Source of the DNA: Gordionus sp. m RMFG-2023
Lineage: Eukaryota; Nematomorpha; Gordioida; Chordodea; Parachordodidae
Length of the DNA: 64,000 nucleotides
Assembly: GCF_954871325.1 (NCBI RefSeq)
Contig: NC_088775.1
Coordinates: 57,947,561-58,011,560 of the forward strand
Direction: 5' to 3'
This document shows positions 33,112 through 44,457 of the stretch, piece after piece. Each line of letters begins with the position of its first letter. The first letter of the stretch is position 1. The notes below the pieces were generated by a model. It ran no database searches. It was not told the origin of the DNA and worked only from the letters and a program-made list of their open reading frames with translations. A program made the position numbers and the translations under genes.

Positions 33112-33380
33112 AGCCAATTTTTAGGCTTAGCCCATTTTTAGGCTTAGCCCATTTTTAGGTTTAGCCAATTTTTAGGCTTAGCCGATTTTTAGGCTTAGCC
33201 TAATTAGGTTTAGCCGATTTTTAGGCTTAGCCTAATTAGGTTTAGCCGATTTTTAGGCTTAGCCTAATTAGGTTTAGCCGATTTTTAGGCTTAGCCGATT
33301 TTTAGGCTTTACCTAATTAGGCTTAGCCGATTTTTCCACCTAAAATCTCGGCTAAGCCGTTTTTTAGTCGGCTAAAATTA
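33112..33380. repeat. Subterminal repeats, right tip
   Basis: About ten copies of ttaggcttagccgattt with taattaggtttagccgattt variants; longer than the matching tip at 20318-20410, so the number of copies differs between the two ends. Confidence 0.9.
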
Positions 33381-33398
33381 GCCGATTACGCAACATTA

Positions 33399-33406
33399 GA
33401 TCTAGC
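33399..33406. repeat. 8-bp target-site duplication of the 13.1-kb element (right)
   Basis: GATCTAGC, identical to 20299-20306. Confidence 0.9.
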
Positions 33407-34208
33407 AAATAAAATATTGTCAATTCAAATTTTAGTAGCTAAAGCCCAAATTATTATAAAATATGATTTAACATTCTTTTACAAATTTAAAGAAAAACAA
33501 CTACTTGAAAATAAAAATAGGATTGTTCCCTTAAAGTTGTCAAGCCTACCAAACTCCTTTGACAGTATAGTTTTGATAATTAATAGTCTGTTAAAAAATA
33601 AAGATATTTTGCCGCAATTCTCCATATTTTTATAGAGATAAAAACTTAATCTTCTTGATAATAAAGTTTTTTAAAGGATCTTGCACATCTATACAACTTT
33701 ATAAAATTATTTCTACATATAGAGAAAGTTTAAGCGGACAAAACTTATCCGACGTCTTCAAGCATTTATTCATATCAGGGAAATCTCTTACGGAACTGAA
33801 TGATAGAGATCGAACAATTTATAAAAAAAATAGGGAAATTTTTTATTGCTGGGACATACATTACCCTGCTCATACACCTGACCCAAAATATTGCGGATTT
33901 AATTTTTAAGGCAATAGTTTTTGATGGATACCTAGATTTAGATGTTGCGAGACAAATGATAAATTGCTCGATTTTAGTGATCTAAAATCGTATTCATCTT
34001 CATACCAAGATAACAAATTAAATATTGAAAAAATAGCATATTTGTTTATATAATATAATAGTCTATATTTTCAATAAGACATGAAAAAAAACAATATTCA
34101 CCAGTAAAATAATTTTTTTTTTTAAAAGAAATTTCTTGTTGTTTCCGTATTTTCTCGTTTTTTCCCCAAATTTCCCTCAATTATAGTTTCCCGGGAAATT
34201 TACATTCC
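33407..34208 (+). mobile_element. hAT-4, right part, decayed DUF659-type transposase
   Basis: Continues the open frame from 20243-20306: ILVAKAQIIIKYDLTFFYKF and LKLSSLPNSFDSIVLIINSL match the part of DUF659/hAT transposases where a Trp/Arg-containing 'TRW.S......LL..K..L' block follows the Cys/His block. At 33850-33905 FYCWDIHYPAHTPDPKY resembles the '..PIH..AY.LDP.Y' block, after one or two frame breaks. Ends in GTTTCCCGGGAAATTTACATTCC. The C-terminal dimerisation segment is not seen. Dead copy, interrupted by the 13.1-kb element. Confidence 0.6.
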
Positions 34209-34219
34209 TATTTGTAATT
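34209..34219. repeat. Target-site duplication of hAT-4 (right)
   Basis: TATTTGTAATT, identical to 19471-19481. Confidence 0.6.
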
Positions 34220-34862
34220 TAAGTTTTTCATAACTTATTTTTGATCTAATAATTCCCCACAAAACCTTTTTCTAGCAAGAATAGATTTTTTAGATACAAA
34301 TACAAATAAAAATTTTTTATGACCATAAATGAAATGTACCAAATATATACTTCATTAGCATATTTTATAAAAATTTTGGAAAATTTCAAAATAACTTCTC
34401 AGGAAAATAATGATAATTTCTGAATCACACCTCTTAAGATAGGTAAAATTTCTGATTCCCCCGTCATTAGCTTGTTAAAATGTACCATTTGGGTCCATTT
34501 TAAAAAGCAGAATTAGGATTTTAGCCAAAATTATATTATGTATCCTTGGTGATTTTGATCATAGATCGCAGAAAGTTTGGACCTCTATTTGCCAAATCTC
34601 GAGGCTTACTTAGTATTATATTGGCTAAATTTTTATCGAGTCGTTTTTAAAAATCGAAATCTTGATTGGCCATCTGCTTGTATTTTTTAAAAATGAATAA
34701 TTTACTCTCATCAAAATAAATGTAAATTTCTGATTCAAAAATTATAAGATAAGCTAATTTTTGATTCATACTTCATCAAATAAAGGCGAAATTTCTGATT
34801 CATCCTTCATCAAATAGAGAAATTTATAGTACCCTGTCATTTTTGACGGGTTATCTGTTAGT
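34220..34862 (-). repeat. Right arm of foldback element X
   Basis: Inverted relative to 19195-19470 and longer. It holds at least three copies of a short motif, aaatttctgattca..cttcatcaaataaag, also present twice in the left arm. Ends CCTGTCATTTTTGACGGG. Confidence 0.5.
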
Positions 34863-36061
34863 TTCGTTATAACTGTCATCACCCTTGCTTCTTAATTATG
34901 GCTTATTTTATAAAAATTTGATTTTTTTTAATTTGGAATTTTAAAGCAGGGCTGAGAACCCTAACCCTCGATATTTCGCTAAATCCAAACCCGAACCCTT
35001 TTTTAAAATTTAGGGTTTAGGGTCCAAGTTTTTTTTTAAAATAATTTTTTAATCGTGGAAGTCTTAATGACGATATTTTATAAATTATTATGATAATTCG
35101 CCTAAATAAAATTTATAAAATAGAAATATAATATTATTTTTTAAATTGTTTTGTAGTATTTATTATATTATATATATTAATTATGATGATAAATTATTTT
35201 TATGGCAATACCAATTAAAATTGATTTTTTAAAAATAATGATGTTACTGTTATTTTAGCTAATTTTTTTAAGTCATTACTTTTCTTGTCTTCCATGATTT
35301 TTTTTAAAAGGCGAGCCTTGTTTTAAAGTCAAAAATAAATTTTATATATAATCCATTTTTTAATTTTTATTTTTCCTGATATATCAATTAATGAAGTCGG
35401 AGAAAATGAATGATAATAAAACGTTTATAATTTAGTATAAATCTTTTTTGGAAATTTGTTTATAATAAAAGAAATTATATTTTTGATAACAGTTTTTTAA
35501 AAGATCCATAATAGCATGGTCATAGTAGTTTTTTTATTTATGCCAAAATAAACATGGAATAATATTTCATCCATATCTCAAAATATATGAGATATGTTTT
35601 TCTAAGTTGATAATCAGAAGAACCATAGTTCTATATATATTAAAACTACAAACTTCCTCTTTTGAGATATCTAAATTTTTTTATTTTTTCTCCTTTTTTA
35701 AAAATAAAAATTTTTTACATATTATTTTAGGAGAAGTATTTTTTACATTTGCATCATAATAAGCTTTGATTTCTATTTTTTTTTCATCATGTTATTATTT
35801 TTCATTAAATTTTTTTTTTATGTATTCTCTCATCATATACATAATTAACTTCAATATCCTAAAAAAACCCTATGGCTTTCCAACGATGAAATTTATGAAG
35901 CATTGAAATCGTACTTTCTTTCAATTAACAATCCACCAATTATCAGAATTTTTTTTGAAAATGATTCAAATAAAACATATCTGGGATACCCATTTCTTTA
36001 GGTATACCTTTGATGGTAAAATTGAATCAGCTGAAAAAGGAAATATTTCAGTTTTTGAAAT
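34863..36061. other. A+T-rich stretch with one hAT-like end and a doubtful coding patch
   Basis: CAGGGCTGAGAACCCTAACCC at 34947 looks like a hAT terminus (the same ...GGTTCTTAGCCCTG, inverted, closes hAT-2 at 49417), but I cannot find its partner. At about 35880-35985 one frame reads NDEIYEALKSYFLSINNPP and is protein-like; family unknown. The rest shows nothing. Confidence 0.35.
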
Positions 36062-36418
36062 CAGAGACCTTCATGGGCCTTTAATCTTTCATCAAGCCCT
36101 GCCCAGATCAGCATTAATAAAAATTTGTAGATCCAGCCCTTATTTAATATAAAAAAATCCCAAGCCCGGCCTATCATAAATTTCAAAAATTCTGCCCAAA
36201 CACATATCCAAAAATTTAATTTATTGTTTTTAATGAAAATAAACAATATTATAGGTAATCATTTTGTTTGCAATACTAAAATTTTTTATTAATAGAAGAA
36301 AAAAATGCAACGTTCTTTTAAGTTAGCAACTATTTAAATAAGTTATTAAATAAAAAAATTTAAGGCTTAAGTCCATTTAAAAAATTTCAAAAACCTGGCC
36401 AGCCCATGAAGGTCTGTG
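36062..36418. mobile_element. MITE family B, copy 1
   Basis: 357 bp with terminal inverted repeats CAGAGACCTTCATGGGCC and, at the right, CAGCCCATGAAGGTCTGTG. CAG-type ends and relation to 53131-53975 put it with hAT-like MITEs. No convincing 8-bp duplication remains. Confidence 0.7.
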
Positions 36419-36900
36419 ATTCAGGTTAATCTATTTAGAATCATTAAAATATTTGGTGACAAACAATAAATAAAAAAATTTTCATTAAAAGTAAAAGGAA
36501 TACTTGAAACAAATATTAAAAAATGGACAAAAAAATTTGAGTAGATGCAATGTATGGTATAGTAAAATGTATATAGACGTAACATTTAATATTGGAATGT
36601 TTCCAATAGATAGAAATTAATAATGTTCCCAAGTGGTCATTTAAAAAAGTATATTGATTTTTTGAAAAACAGTGTCTAGTTGTTCAACCAATTTTGCAAC
36701 TAATAAAAATATGCATAACTTCCTTTCACCAATAATCGGTGTAATATTTCTCTTATATTCCAATTTATGAACAATGTAGTGAACTGCTAATTATAACAAG
36801 CTTGATTTTTTCTATATTAGCTCACAATGCTTTCTATAATCAATATTTAATGAGAGGAATGGATTGTTCGTAGAATCTATAATTGCAATTATATGCAGAC

Positions 36901-37112
36901 TAGTGTTGTTAAACGGCTCGTTTTGAGCCGATTTTTAAAAACGGCTAACTCAATATTTTGGCAAGAAAAATATTGCACAAGTCTCGAGATTTCGATGATA
37001 TATGTATAGGCCTTTGTTACTTCTATGAGCAAAATCTTCAGGCTTGCGTAATATTTTTATGGATGATGTATTGAATTAGTCGTTTTTAAAATCGGCTCAA
37101 AACGAGCCATTA
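36901..37112. mobile_element. MITE family A, copy 1
   Basis: About 210 bp with inverted ends TAGTGTTGTTAAACGGCTCGTTTTGAGCC and ATCGGCTCAAAACGAGCC. The inner ggcctttgttacttctatgagcaaaatcttcaggcttgcgtaatattttt is shared with 53313-53515 and 56388-56460. No coding. Confidence 0.85.
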
Positions 37113-37449
37113 ATTTTCGTTTTGCCAAGATTTTTATAAATTTTTAGATTGGCAAATATATTAGAGGAAATATGATTTGTAAGTTATATGAAATTAATTT
37201 TAATTATTTTATGTTATTTATATAAATTAAATTTTTTATATACATTTTAAAGCCTTTTAAATACATTTTTTTTTACTAAACTGGATCTATTAACCCTAAT
37301 TATATTACTGTTATTTTATGGGAGTTTAATATCTCCCTAGTTATCTGTCGGTAAGGTGTCAGACTTTAGGGTAACAGAAATGTCTAAATGAATCAAACTT
37401 TCCTTTAAATAATGTTAAAAAATGACACGGCATTAAAAAAACAACAATG

Positions 37450-39175
37450 CAATATAAATATTTATTTTATTAAATCTTCACCAGGATGTCCCCGATGAAT
37501 TATTTCTAGCACTGCATTCCTTAATTTATCCATGATATCACGGTCGACAGATAACTCTTCCCGTCGATTATAAAAGCTAACAATTTCTTTATCATTGTGA
37601 CGATCAAAACAGCGCCAACTTTGCTAAATATGCCGTGATATATTTTTTTTACTTCCACGTCCAATATCGGAAGCCTTGATAATGCATCTGCGATCACATT
37701 TTTACTTCAGGCCCAACGAATCAAACGATTATTAGAAATTTTAAGTAGATCTCGTTTCTTTCTAATTTGTGACCTGTTAGAAGTAAGAATTTTTTACCAT
37801 AAATAAATAAATGGAATTTTTGAATTCCACATAAAAGTGCTCGAGCTTCTTTAAATCGGAGCTTAGTGTTCTTCTGATTCTAATGAAGTCCTTGTAACAC
37901 AACCTCTAATCTTGAATCAGAAGCATCGCATTCCAAAATTATTGGCAACTACACATTGTAAGGAATTAACATTTCCTCAAATGGCAATAATTTTTGACTC
38001 CTCAAAGAAATATTGTTCCCATTTCGTCCATCACCAAGATGCTTTCACTCTGGTTAATGATTTCGATTAAAACATGATAATTCACGAGTCCCAGAAAAGA
38101 TCTAAATTATTGTATATTCTTATGTTTTATAGCCTTTACCTTTTCTGGATTAGGATGTATACCGGATTTATCAATAATTTCTCCTAAAAATGATACGGAT
38201 TTTTGTAAAAATCGAACGTCTTCGCCATAAGACCAGCCGTCTGTAATCTGTCTAAAACTATTTTTAATTTTTTATGTGCTCTTCATCGTATAAATAATTA
38301 CCATTTAGGTATGCACAGTCATTTGGCAATATTTTATCAACTCATACATATATCTCTGTAATGTAGTAGATCCACTTACCAATCCAAAAGGCATTCGTCG
38401 ATAACGAAAATTCCCCTTTTGAATCGCTATCTTTAGCTCCGGAGACTTCGATTCTACCTACATCTGTAAGTAACCTCCTTCAGATCTATATTTATCACCA
38501 TCTTGGATTTTCTCTAACAAATCGTCTAAGGTAGGAATAACATGAAGATCACACAATAAAAAGGGACTAAGCGTAATAGTGAAATCAGCGCAAATTTTAA
38601 TATCACCATTACTCGGTTGGCGTTGACCGCTGTGCCATAGTTGTAGTCGAATTTATCTTTTCGATTCCTCAGTCACTAGTCGATTTAATTCTATTACTGC
38701 TTTACGAAGTGGAAATTGTACCCTGCAGGCTGGAAACGATCTTGGTACATCTGTTTCCTTTAAATGTATTCGCACCGTAAAATCACTCATATGTCCCAAC
38801 TTATTATCGAAAATTGTTTGATGTTTATTAACAATTCTAGAATCTACTCTTTGTACTAGCGAGAATCGATGTTTTAGATTGGTTTAGCTGAATCACCGAA
38901 TTCCGCACTTGTTTTATTGTAACTGATTACGTATTCCTAAATTGAACGCTACTATCCATGGTAGTTCGAAAAGAGATGCACCACGAGTATTCATTATTAC
39001 CACAGATAGGGTCCTTTTCTGTGATCCAATTCTAACGTCATCTAACGGATGGTCAGCATATGCTGTCATTGGATTTGGCTTAATTTCTGGTCATCCAATA
39101 CTTGTCTATATATCAATGATTCATGTGTACCAGTGTCAAAATCAAATTCAACAACTAACCCATTAATTTTTGCAG
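37450..39175 (-). mobile_element. Ty3/Gypsy element E remains, broken
   Basis: Minus strand, from the right: a protease-like FDFDTGTHESLI stretch (about 39110-39165), reverse transcriptase remains (about 38380-38650; then VSFLGEIIDKSGIHPN near 38150), RNase H-like CDASDSRLEV-type remains (about 37900), and the start of an integrase finger (IIHRGHPGEDL near 37480). The order is that of Gypsy pol. Broken, with many breaks; no LTR recognised. It looks older than elements B and A. Confidence 0.65.
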
Positions 39176-39261
39176 TTAGTTTAATAATTTTATAAATGTT
39201 TTTAATATATTTAAAAATCAATCAAATTTATATTGTTAATGCTTTAGTTTTGTTAATTCTA

Positions 39262-39274
39262 CCCCCCCCCCCCC
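39262..39274 (+). repeat. Poly(C) tract, 13 nt
   Basis: Uninterrupted C run in otherwise A+T-rich DNA, at the junction between element E and the RPDG-LINE R3. Confidence 0.95.
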
Positions 39275-39279
39275 AATGG

Positions 39280-40690
39280 GTGAAGCTAAAATCAGCCTGA
39301 CTTGGACCATTGCTATTTTGCCTATCAACGATATGATCAAGGCAATCAATGCTTCTTTCTCTCCATGTTTAGTACATTGACAATAGTATAATCGGTGGCT
39401 CATCTAATGAGGTCGATAAAGTGACGGATATAATCCTGGAGATCGGTTCTCCTATACTTATTCTCAATCAGAGCAAATCAGAATTCATCCAACTAGTTTC
39501 CAATAAATGCCCACCATTTTAGAGTCAATAATCAAGATCAACTAACACATTTAGCCTTCCCCGGTTGGAGGTAACTATGCCGTTTCACTTTACTGCATTC
39601 AACTCCTGAGACTCTTTGCAAGTTGGGTGATATCCTTCTTATATTTTCCTCCCATAAATCGTTTTTTCTTTTGAAATACTATTTTAATACCGCACATTCT
39701 TTATGCACTTAGGACTATCCCTGTTTTATTTCCTAATCCTTTAAGTATATATGAAACCGGAATCAAAGCACTTACCGAATAGATTCTAAATTTTAAGCTT
39801 GGAAAAATTGCTTGGGCCCGAGCTTCTTTACTAAAATTTAGCTGCATAAGATTTCCTTCTGATTTAACTTTAGCTACTTTTATCGAAAACTGCTTATTAA
39901 CAAAACCTATTGTTATCGTTCACTCCATGGATGCTTCATCCTACATTAACTTTATAGAGATCTCGAATTATAATACACCCGCCACTTGCAAACAAGAGGA
40001 ATGGGACACCGGTCGTACCCAGCCTCATTAAAGCTCTACTATCAATCTTGCATTTCTTCGATCGTCCTCTTTTTTAGTCACTGCTATATGGCTTAGGGCA
40101 CAAGTTCCTCGAAGCTATCCCTTCTCTTAATCTTCAATTGCAATTCACTAGAAATGAGCTTACACATTACATTGCTATCCGTTTCAACTATTCAAATACT
40201 AAAGACCTTTGTTCTGGTTGCAGTTCTCATGTTGACTCGAAGGGACGGCATAGCGTCACTACCGTTCATGCAAAAGACATATCCTTAGACATAATCAATG
40301 CAGTCACATTATTTAACGATCCTAGAACCTCTCTGTCTCTTCAGATCTGAATCAAAATGTCCGAGAGCATTACCCAAATTCCTTGGGTCATTTCTTAATT
40401 CGGGACTATTCTTGTATAGATCTTAGCCCCTACTAATCTTAACGTAAACATCTTTGATGTCTAAATTAAATACTATCCGGACATACAGCATATTTTTACG
40501 CCTATTATCTCTTATACATTCATTTGTTGACCGTGCCTTATCCTCTCGAAGAACTTGATTCATCTTAAAATTACAACCTGGAGAAGGTTTTTTAACTTAG
40601 GAATAGGCCCTATTGACCTAAACAAATTTGATTACATCAGTTTCATTGGAAGTCTTCTTCCCCAAGGATCCAACCCTAACTTTTTTAATC
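39280..40690 (+). mobile_element. LINE fragment, RPDG family (copy R3), decayed
   Basis: Higher G+C than flanks. A 70-codon open piece at 40138-40350 (FTRNELTHYIAIRFNYSNTK, LCSGCSSHVDSKGRHSV) matches the 'LTGEQLRISIALLLG...C...H.....H' zinc region of the 57-kb copy. Downstream, broken frames give PKFLGSFLNSGLF and a DLAPTNL stretch at the 'IPW...WD.TC.D..A.SNL' position. The upstream part (39290-39830) carries RT-side remains (GDILL-like LGDILL) in broken frames. Dead. Confidence 0.55.
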
Positions 40691-41790
40691 CTTTTTACAT
40701 ATTTTATTTTTTTTATATATAATTTTATTACTCTAACATTTATAATTATAACATGTTTTGATTCGAATTGATAAAGATATAATATAATATAGAATTTTTA
40801 TATATATAAACTGTTTAAGTGGGTTTAACAGAATTAAAAAATTCGGTTCGCTTCTTAAACGATAGGATATATGTTAGGCTACTGTTTAGAAAATTATACC
40901 GGTTCGGTAAGCTTCGGGTCCCTCATAAATATTTAACATATTTTACTTGAAAAATAGATTTATTTTTTTATCCTTACATTTCAAAAAGTTTAACAACAAC
41001 ACAAATAATATTAATTAATTTTTAACACAAATAATTATATAACAAAAATTTTAAAAAAGTAATTTTTATAAGTCACTTAATATTCGAAAAATCGAACTTA
41101 GAGAAATTGAAGACATCATTATTTGGTGAAATAATTTTGAACATATATACATATACATTTTTTAAGAGTATTTAAATATAATAAATACTAATACGTTTTA
41201 AAAAAAATACCTACTAAAAAAAATTCCAAAAACATCTAAATACAAATACTTTGAGGAAGACTTTTTAGAAATAGATTTTGATGATATCAAACCAATAACA
41301 ATTTTTTTAGAATATTTATTAATCATTTTTTTAAAGAACTATTACGGGATTTAAAGGGATCCCTTTAAAGTTCAATTTTTTAGAGAATATCATTCAATAG
41401 CTAATCAAAAGATCTATTCAACAGGAAATCGATCTCCCCACCTTAATGGGCGAGTTTAGGTCTGGTGGGTCAGGAATATTTTTATCAAAACAAAATATTG
41501 ATATGGGTATCAAATAATAGCTAATTTTAATATCTTTTGAATGAACGTAATCTAAAAATATAAGGAGAAAAACATCATAAAAAGTAAAAAACTTGTTATG
41601 TAGGATTGAAAAAAGAGGATTAAGAATTGTTAAAGAATGATATTAAAAATGGAGTAAAGAAGTGAAGAAAAATAATTGGAAAAATTAATAATAAAAAGAC
41701 AAAAATGAGAAGAAAAATTATGAAAAATAAGGAGGAAAAAAACAAATATTTAAAAAAAATGACAAGGAAAAAAATTATCATTTTTTTAAA
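40691..41790. other. No gene; purine-rich strand from about 41560
   Basis: A+T-rich with no coding signal. From 41560 to 41780 the plus strand is strongly purine-rich (runs of a and g), just before the pyrimidine-rich minisatellite. Confidence 0.5.
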
Positions 41791-41950
41791 ATATTTTTCC
41801 TTTTTTGATTGACATTTTTCCTTTTCTTTTTGATTGACACTTTTCCTTTTTTGTTTGACACTTTTTGTTTTTTGATCGGACGTTTTCTAATTTTCCTTTT
41901 TTGATCGGACCTTCTACTTTTATGATTAATACCTTTCCTTTTTTGAATGG
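41791..41950 (+). repeat. Pyrimidine-rich minisatellite
   Basis: About six imperfect copies of ttttccttttttgattgacac, drifting to ttttgatcggac in the later units. Confidence 0.85.
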
Positions 41951-42310
41951 GAAACCCTGTATTTTAAAAAACCTCCGCTAATTTTTTTACAACTTAAATT
42001 AAAACTTCTAATAATTTTTTTTCCCAATTAAAAACTATATTTCTATTTTTTTTATCGCTAGTATTTTGAATCTATCTCCAGTTTCAGGTTTGTTATATTC
42101 GATTATTTATTAACTTTATATTTATAATTTTAGAAAACCTATGGAAACTTTATATTTTCTAGGGGGTTATCTGAAATAACAAATAGATACTAAAGTTATT
42201 CACCTTTTCCCATCAAATTCCATTTTTACAAACAGATTTCAATATTCATATATTAACTAGCAACCAAATTTTGATCCTATGCTTTTGCGGAAAAAATAGG
42301 AATTGGAGCG

Positions 42311-43040
42311 ATGAAAAAAATGGAATTGGCTAAAATATGGCTAAGCAAACCAATTGTTGATCAACCCAATGCAAAGACAGTTACCCATGATCTAAATTTA
42401 TCCATTGGTATTGGTTCAGTTTATCGTTTCAAGAGGGAAATTTTCCCTGAATATTACGACGACCCTTTATCTGATTATATAATAAAACAACGAGGTCGGA
42501 AGAAAAAGGACATAGAAAGAACTTTAATATAATATAGCTTGAATTGTTTGATAATAATAACGGCTGTAACATCAAAACCATAATAAACACATACTGCCAC
42601 ATCTAAGGGTGAGCGGGTCGGCTATATCAAAATCTATTAAATCATTGGGTTGGAGCCGGAAAAGGGTTGGGAAATAATCCGATATTCGAAAGGAATATTA
42701 TGACAAGATAAAAAATTTTTGAAAATGTATTCTTCCTGGGCGAGACAGGGTTTATACCCATATTATTTCGCACTATGAGTGGACACCCTTGGAAAAAGGT
42801 CATCTTTTAAGTTACCTCCCTACAAGGGAAAAATATATTAGTTCTATGCGCAATAGGAATAAGTGGATTTAAAAAATTTCACTATTATAGATAGGCTATA
42901 AAATTCAAAATATACCTCGATGAATTATATACAATTTTCCCATCGAATTCATTGCTAAAATGGATAATGCTCCTGTTCATCGAGCGAGGAATTAGTGGAA
43001 ATTATCCAAATATCATATTTTTATACATTTGTGAGCAATA
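42311..43040 (+). pseudogene. Tc1/mariner-type (DDE_3-like) transposase, broken
   Basis: N-terminal helix-turn-helix part open at 42311-42532 (KIWLSKPIVDQ, LSIGIGSVYRFKREIF, RGRKKKDIE). After a frame break, GETGFIPILF stands at the first catalytic Asp position (DETGF in the family), GKNILVLCAIGISGF follows, and KMDNAPVHRAR holds the second Asp, again in another frame. At least two frameshifts; the third acidic residue is not found before hAT-1 begins at 43051. It may have been cut by that insertion, but I could not find a clear continuation after 46882. No TIRs recognised. Confidence 0.6.
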
Positions 43041-43329
43041 ATGAATATGTCAGAGTTGTTAAACGCTATTTTTAAAAGTAGCGCGCTACCGATATAGCTT
43101 TTTGTTAAAAAAAGTAGCGCGCTACCGCTTTCGCTATTTGTCAAAAAAAGTAGCGCGCTATTAGCTACTTTTTATAAAAAAATTTTTAGAAACAAATGAA
43201 ACAAATTTTTTTTATTTTTTTTTTGCTTATAATGTAAATGTATAATAAATAATATATAAAAATCAACATTATAAATATAAAAATATAGTTAGTTTAGATT
43301 ATAAAAAAATAAGCAATATAAATAAATAT

Positions 43330-44070
43330 TTATTTTAATTTGTTGCATTTTAATAATAATATCATTTCAATATTATCATCCCCAAGTCTAGAGCGACTAT
43401 CAGAAAGTATAAGCTTTGCTTTACTAAATAATCTCTCGACACTAGCACTTGAGGGCAAGGAAGCTCTAAAAATATTTAATCAGATCAATTTATAAATATA
43501 AATAAGTTTTTACCTTCTGTTATGTGTCCAACTATCTGCCGTGGTACATACATAAGATATATCTGATAACTCTACTATTAGAGTATCTTTCATCACTTTG
43601 AAGTTGTCGTCTATTTTATTCATAAGTGTCTGGCGACATAAAACTGTTGTGCCAGGGGATAAATTTTAATCATCATAGTAAATGATGGATTATCAACCAA
43701 GGACAATGGCTGAACTGTGTCAATAATAAAATCAACAATTACTTTATCAGCCAATTTTTGTGAAATATTGGCATGTTTATTATCAGTTAATTTGGTTTGG
43801 ATAGTATTTGTATTTTTGAATGAAGATTCTCCTATACCAAATTTTTTTATATGTTTCTCTATTTCCTTATAGCAATTGGCGTGAACAGTCTAATAAAATA
43901 AATAATATTATAATGTAAAAATAACAATTTACCTTTAGGTGTTTCTTCAGGTTATAGCTACTCGATTGATTTGATGATATATTTTTTTTACATTCCCTCT
44001 ATTGCACCTTGTAAACCTGAGGCAACGTCTTAAATATTTTGCTATAAATATTGTTATAATTGATTTTACG
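43330..44070 (-). pseudogene. hAT-1 transposase, C-terminal part
   Basis: Near 43340-43480 one frame reads ASLPSSASVERLFSKAKLIL, LSDSRSRLGDDNIEMILLLK: the classic hAT C-terminal dimerisation segment. A short intron-like gap (gtaaa/ttacag-type) may occur near 43490-43515. Further upstream (towards 44070) broken stretches continue in hAT order. Confidence 0.75.
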
Positions 44071-44457
44071 ATCTAACGCGCATTGTATATTCTAAGTAAC
44101 ATATATATTTTATAATAAAGACGTCAATCATGAACATAACATTATTTTTCTATCAAATATTATACATTTATTTTTCGCTTTTTATAAAATGGCTACCTTG
44201 AAAATTTAAATTTATTTATCGTATTTTGATTCGTTATAAATCATTTAAATTCTAGTGGAATTCTATAAATATTTTTAAATCTAGTAAAAATAATATCATT
44301 TTATATAATTATTATATTTTTATAAATTTTAACATAACAATACATTTTTTATTTCTGATAATATGGTATGTTAACTGAGGTTAACATTGCCCATTTAGAC
44401 GATTTTTTTTATAATAAAATATTTATTGAAAATATTATCAAATAAATTTATAGCTCA

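Larger units (their letters stand above)
20307..33398. mobile_element. 13.1-kb hAT-like foldback element carrying a Gypsy-type gag-pol
   Basis: The ends TAGTGTTGCGTAATCGGCTAA and (reverse complement of the right end) TAATGTTGCGTAATCGGCTAA are flanked by a perfect 8-bp duplication GATCTAGC. Taking out the element and one duplication restores an open hAT-4 transposase frame, which proves insertion as one unit. Parts: subterminal aggcttagccgattttt repeats; about 480 bp of matching inverted A+T-rich DNA; arms of about 118-bp tandem repeats (nine units left, twelve right, opposite orientation, plus two inner units on the left); a central Gypsy-type coding block (22378-28147, minus). A 2.9-kb foldback lies in the right arm. 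The TIR start resembles the MITE family A (TAGTGTTGTTAAACGGCT), so I place it with hAT-like DNA elements (inference). It has no transposase of its own that I can see. The retroelement-type block looks whole. Confidence 0.8.

Noticed and set aside
20318-33380. Telomere-like ttaggc repeats
   Set aside because: ttaggc occurs within a 22-27-bp unit and at both tips of a transposable element; not a pure hexamer array.
33417-33985. Copia gag remnant
   Set aside because: The LPNSFDSIV stretch first looked like a Copia gag, but the frame continues from 20243-20306 with a hAT Cys/His block, and hAT ends surround it.
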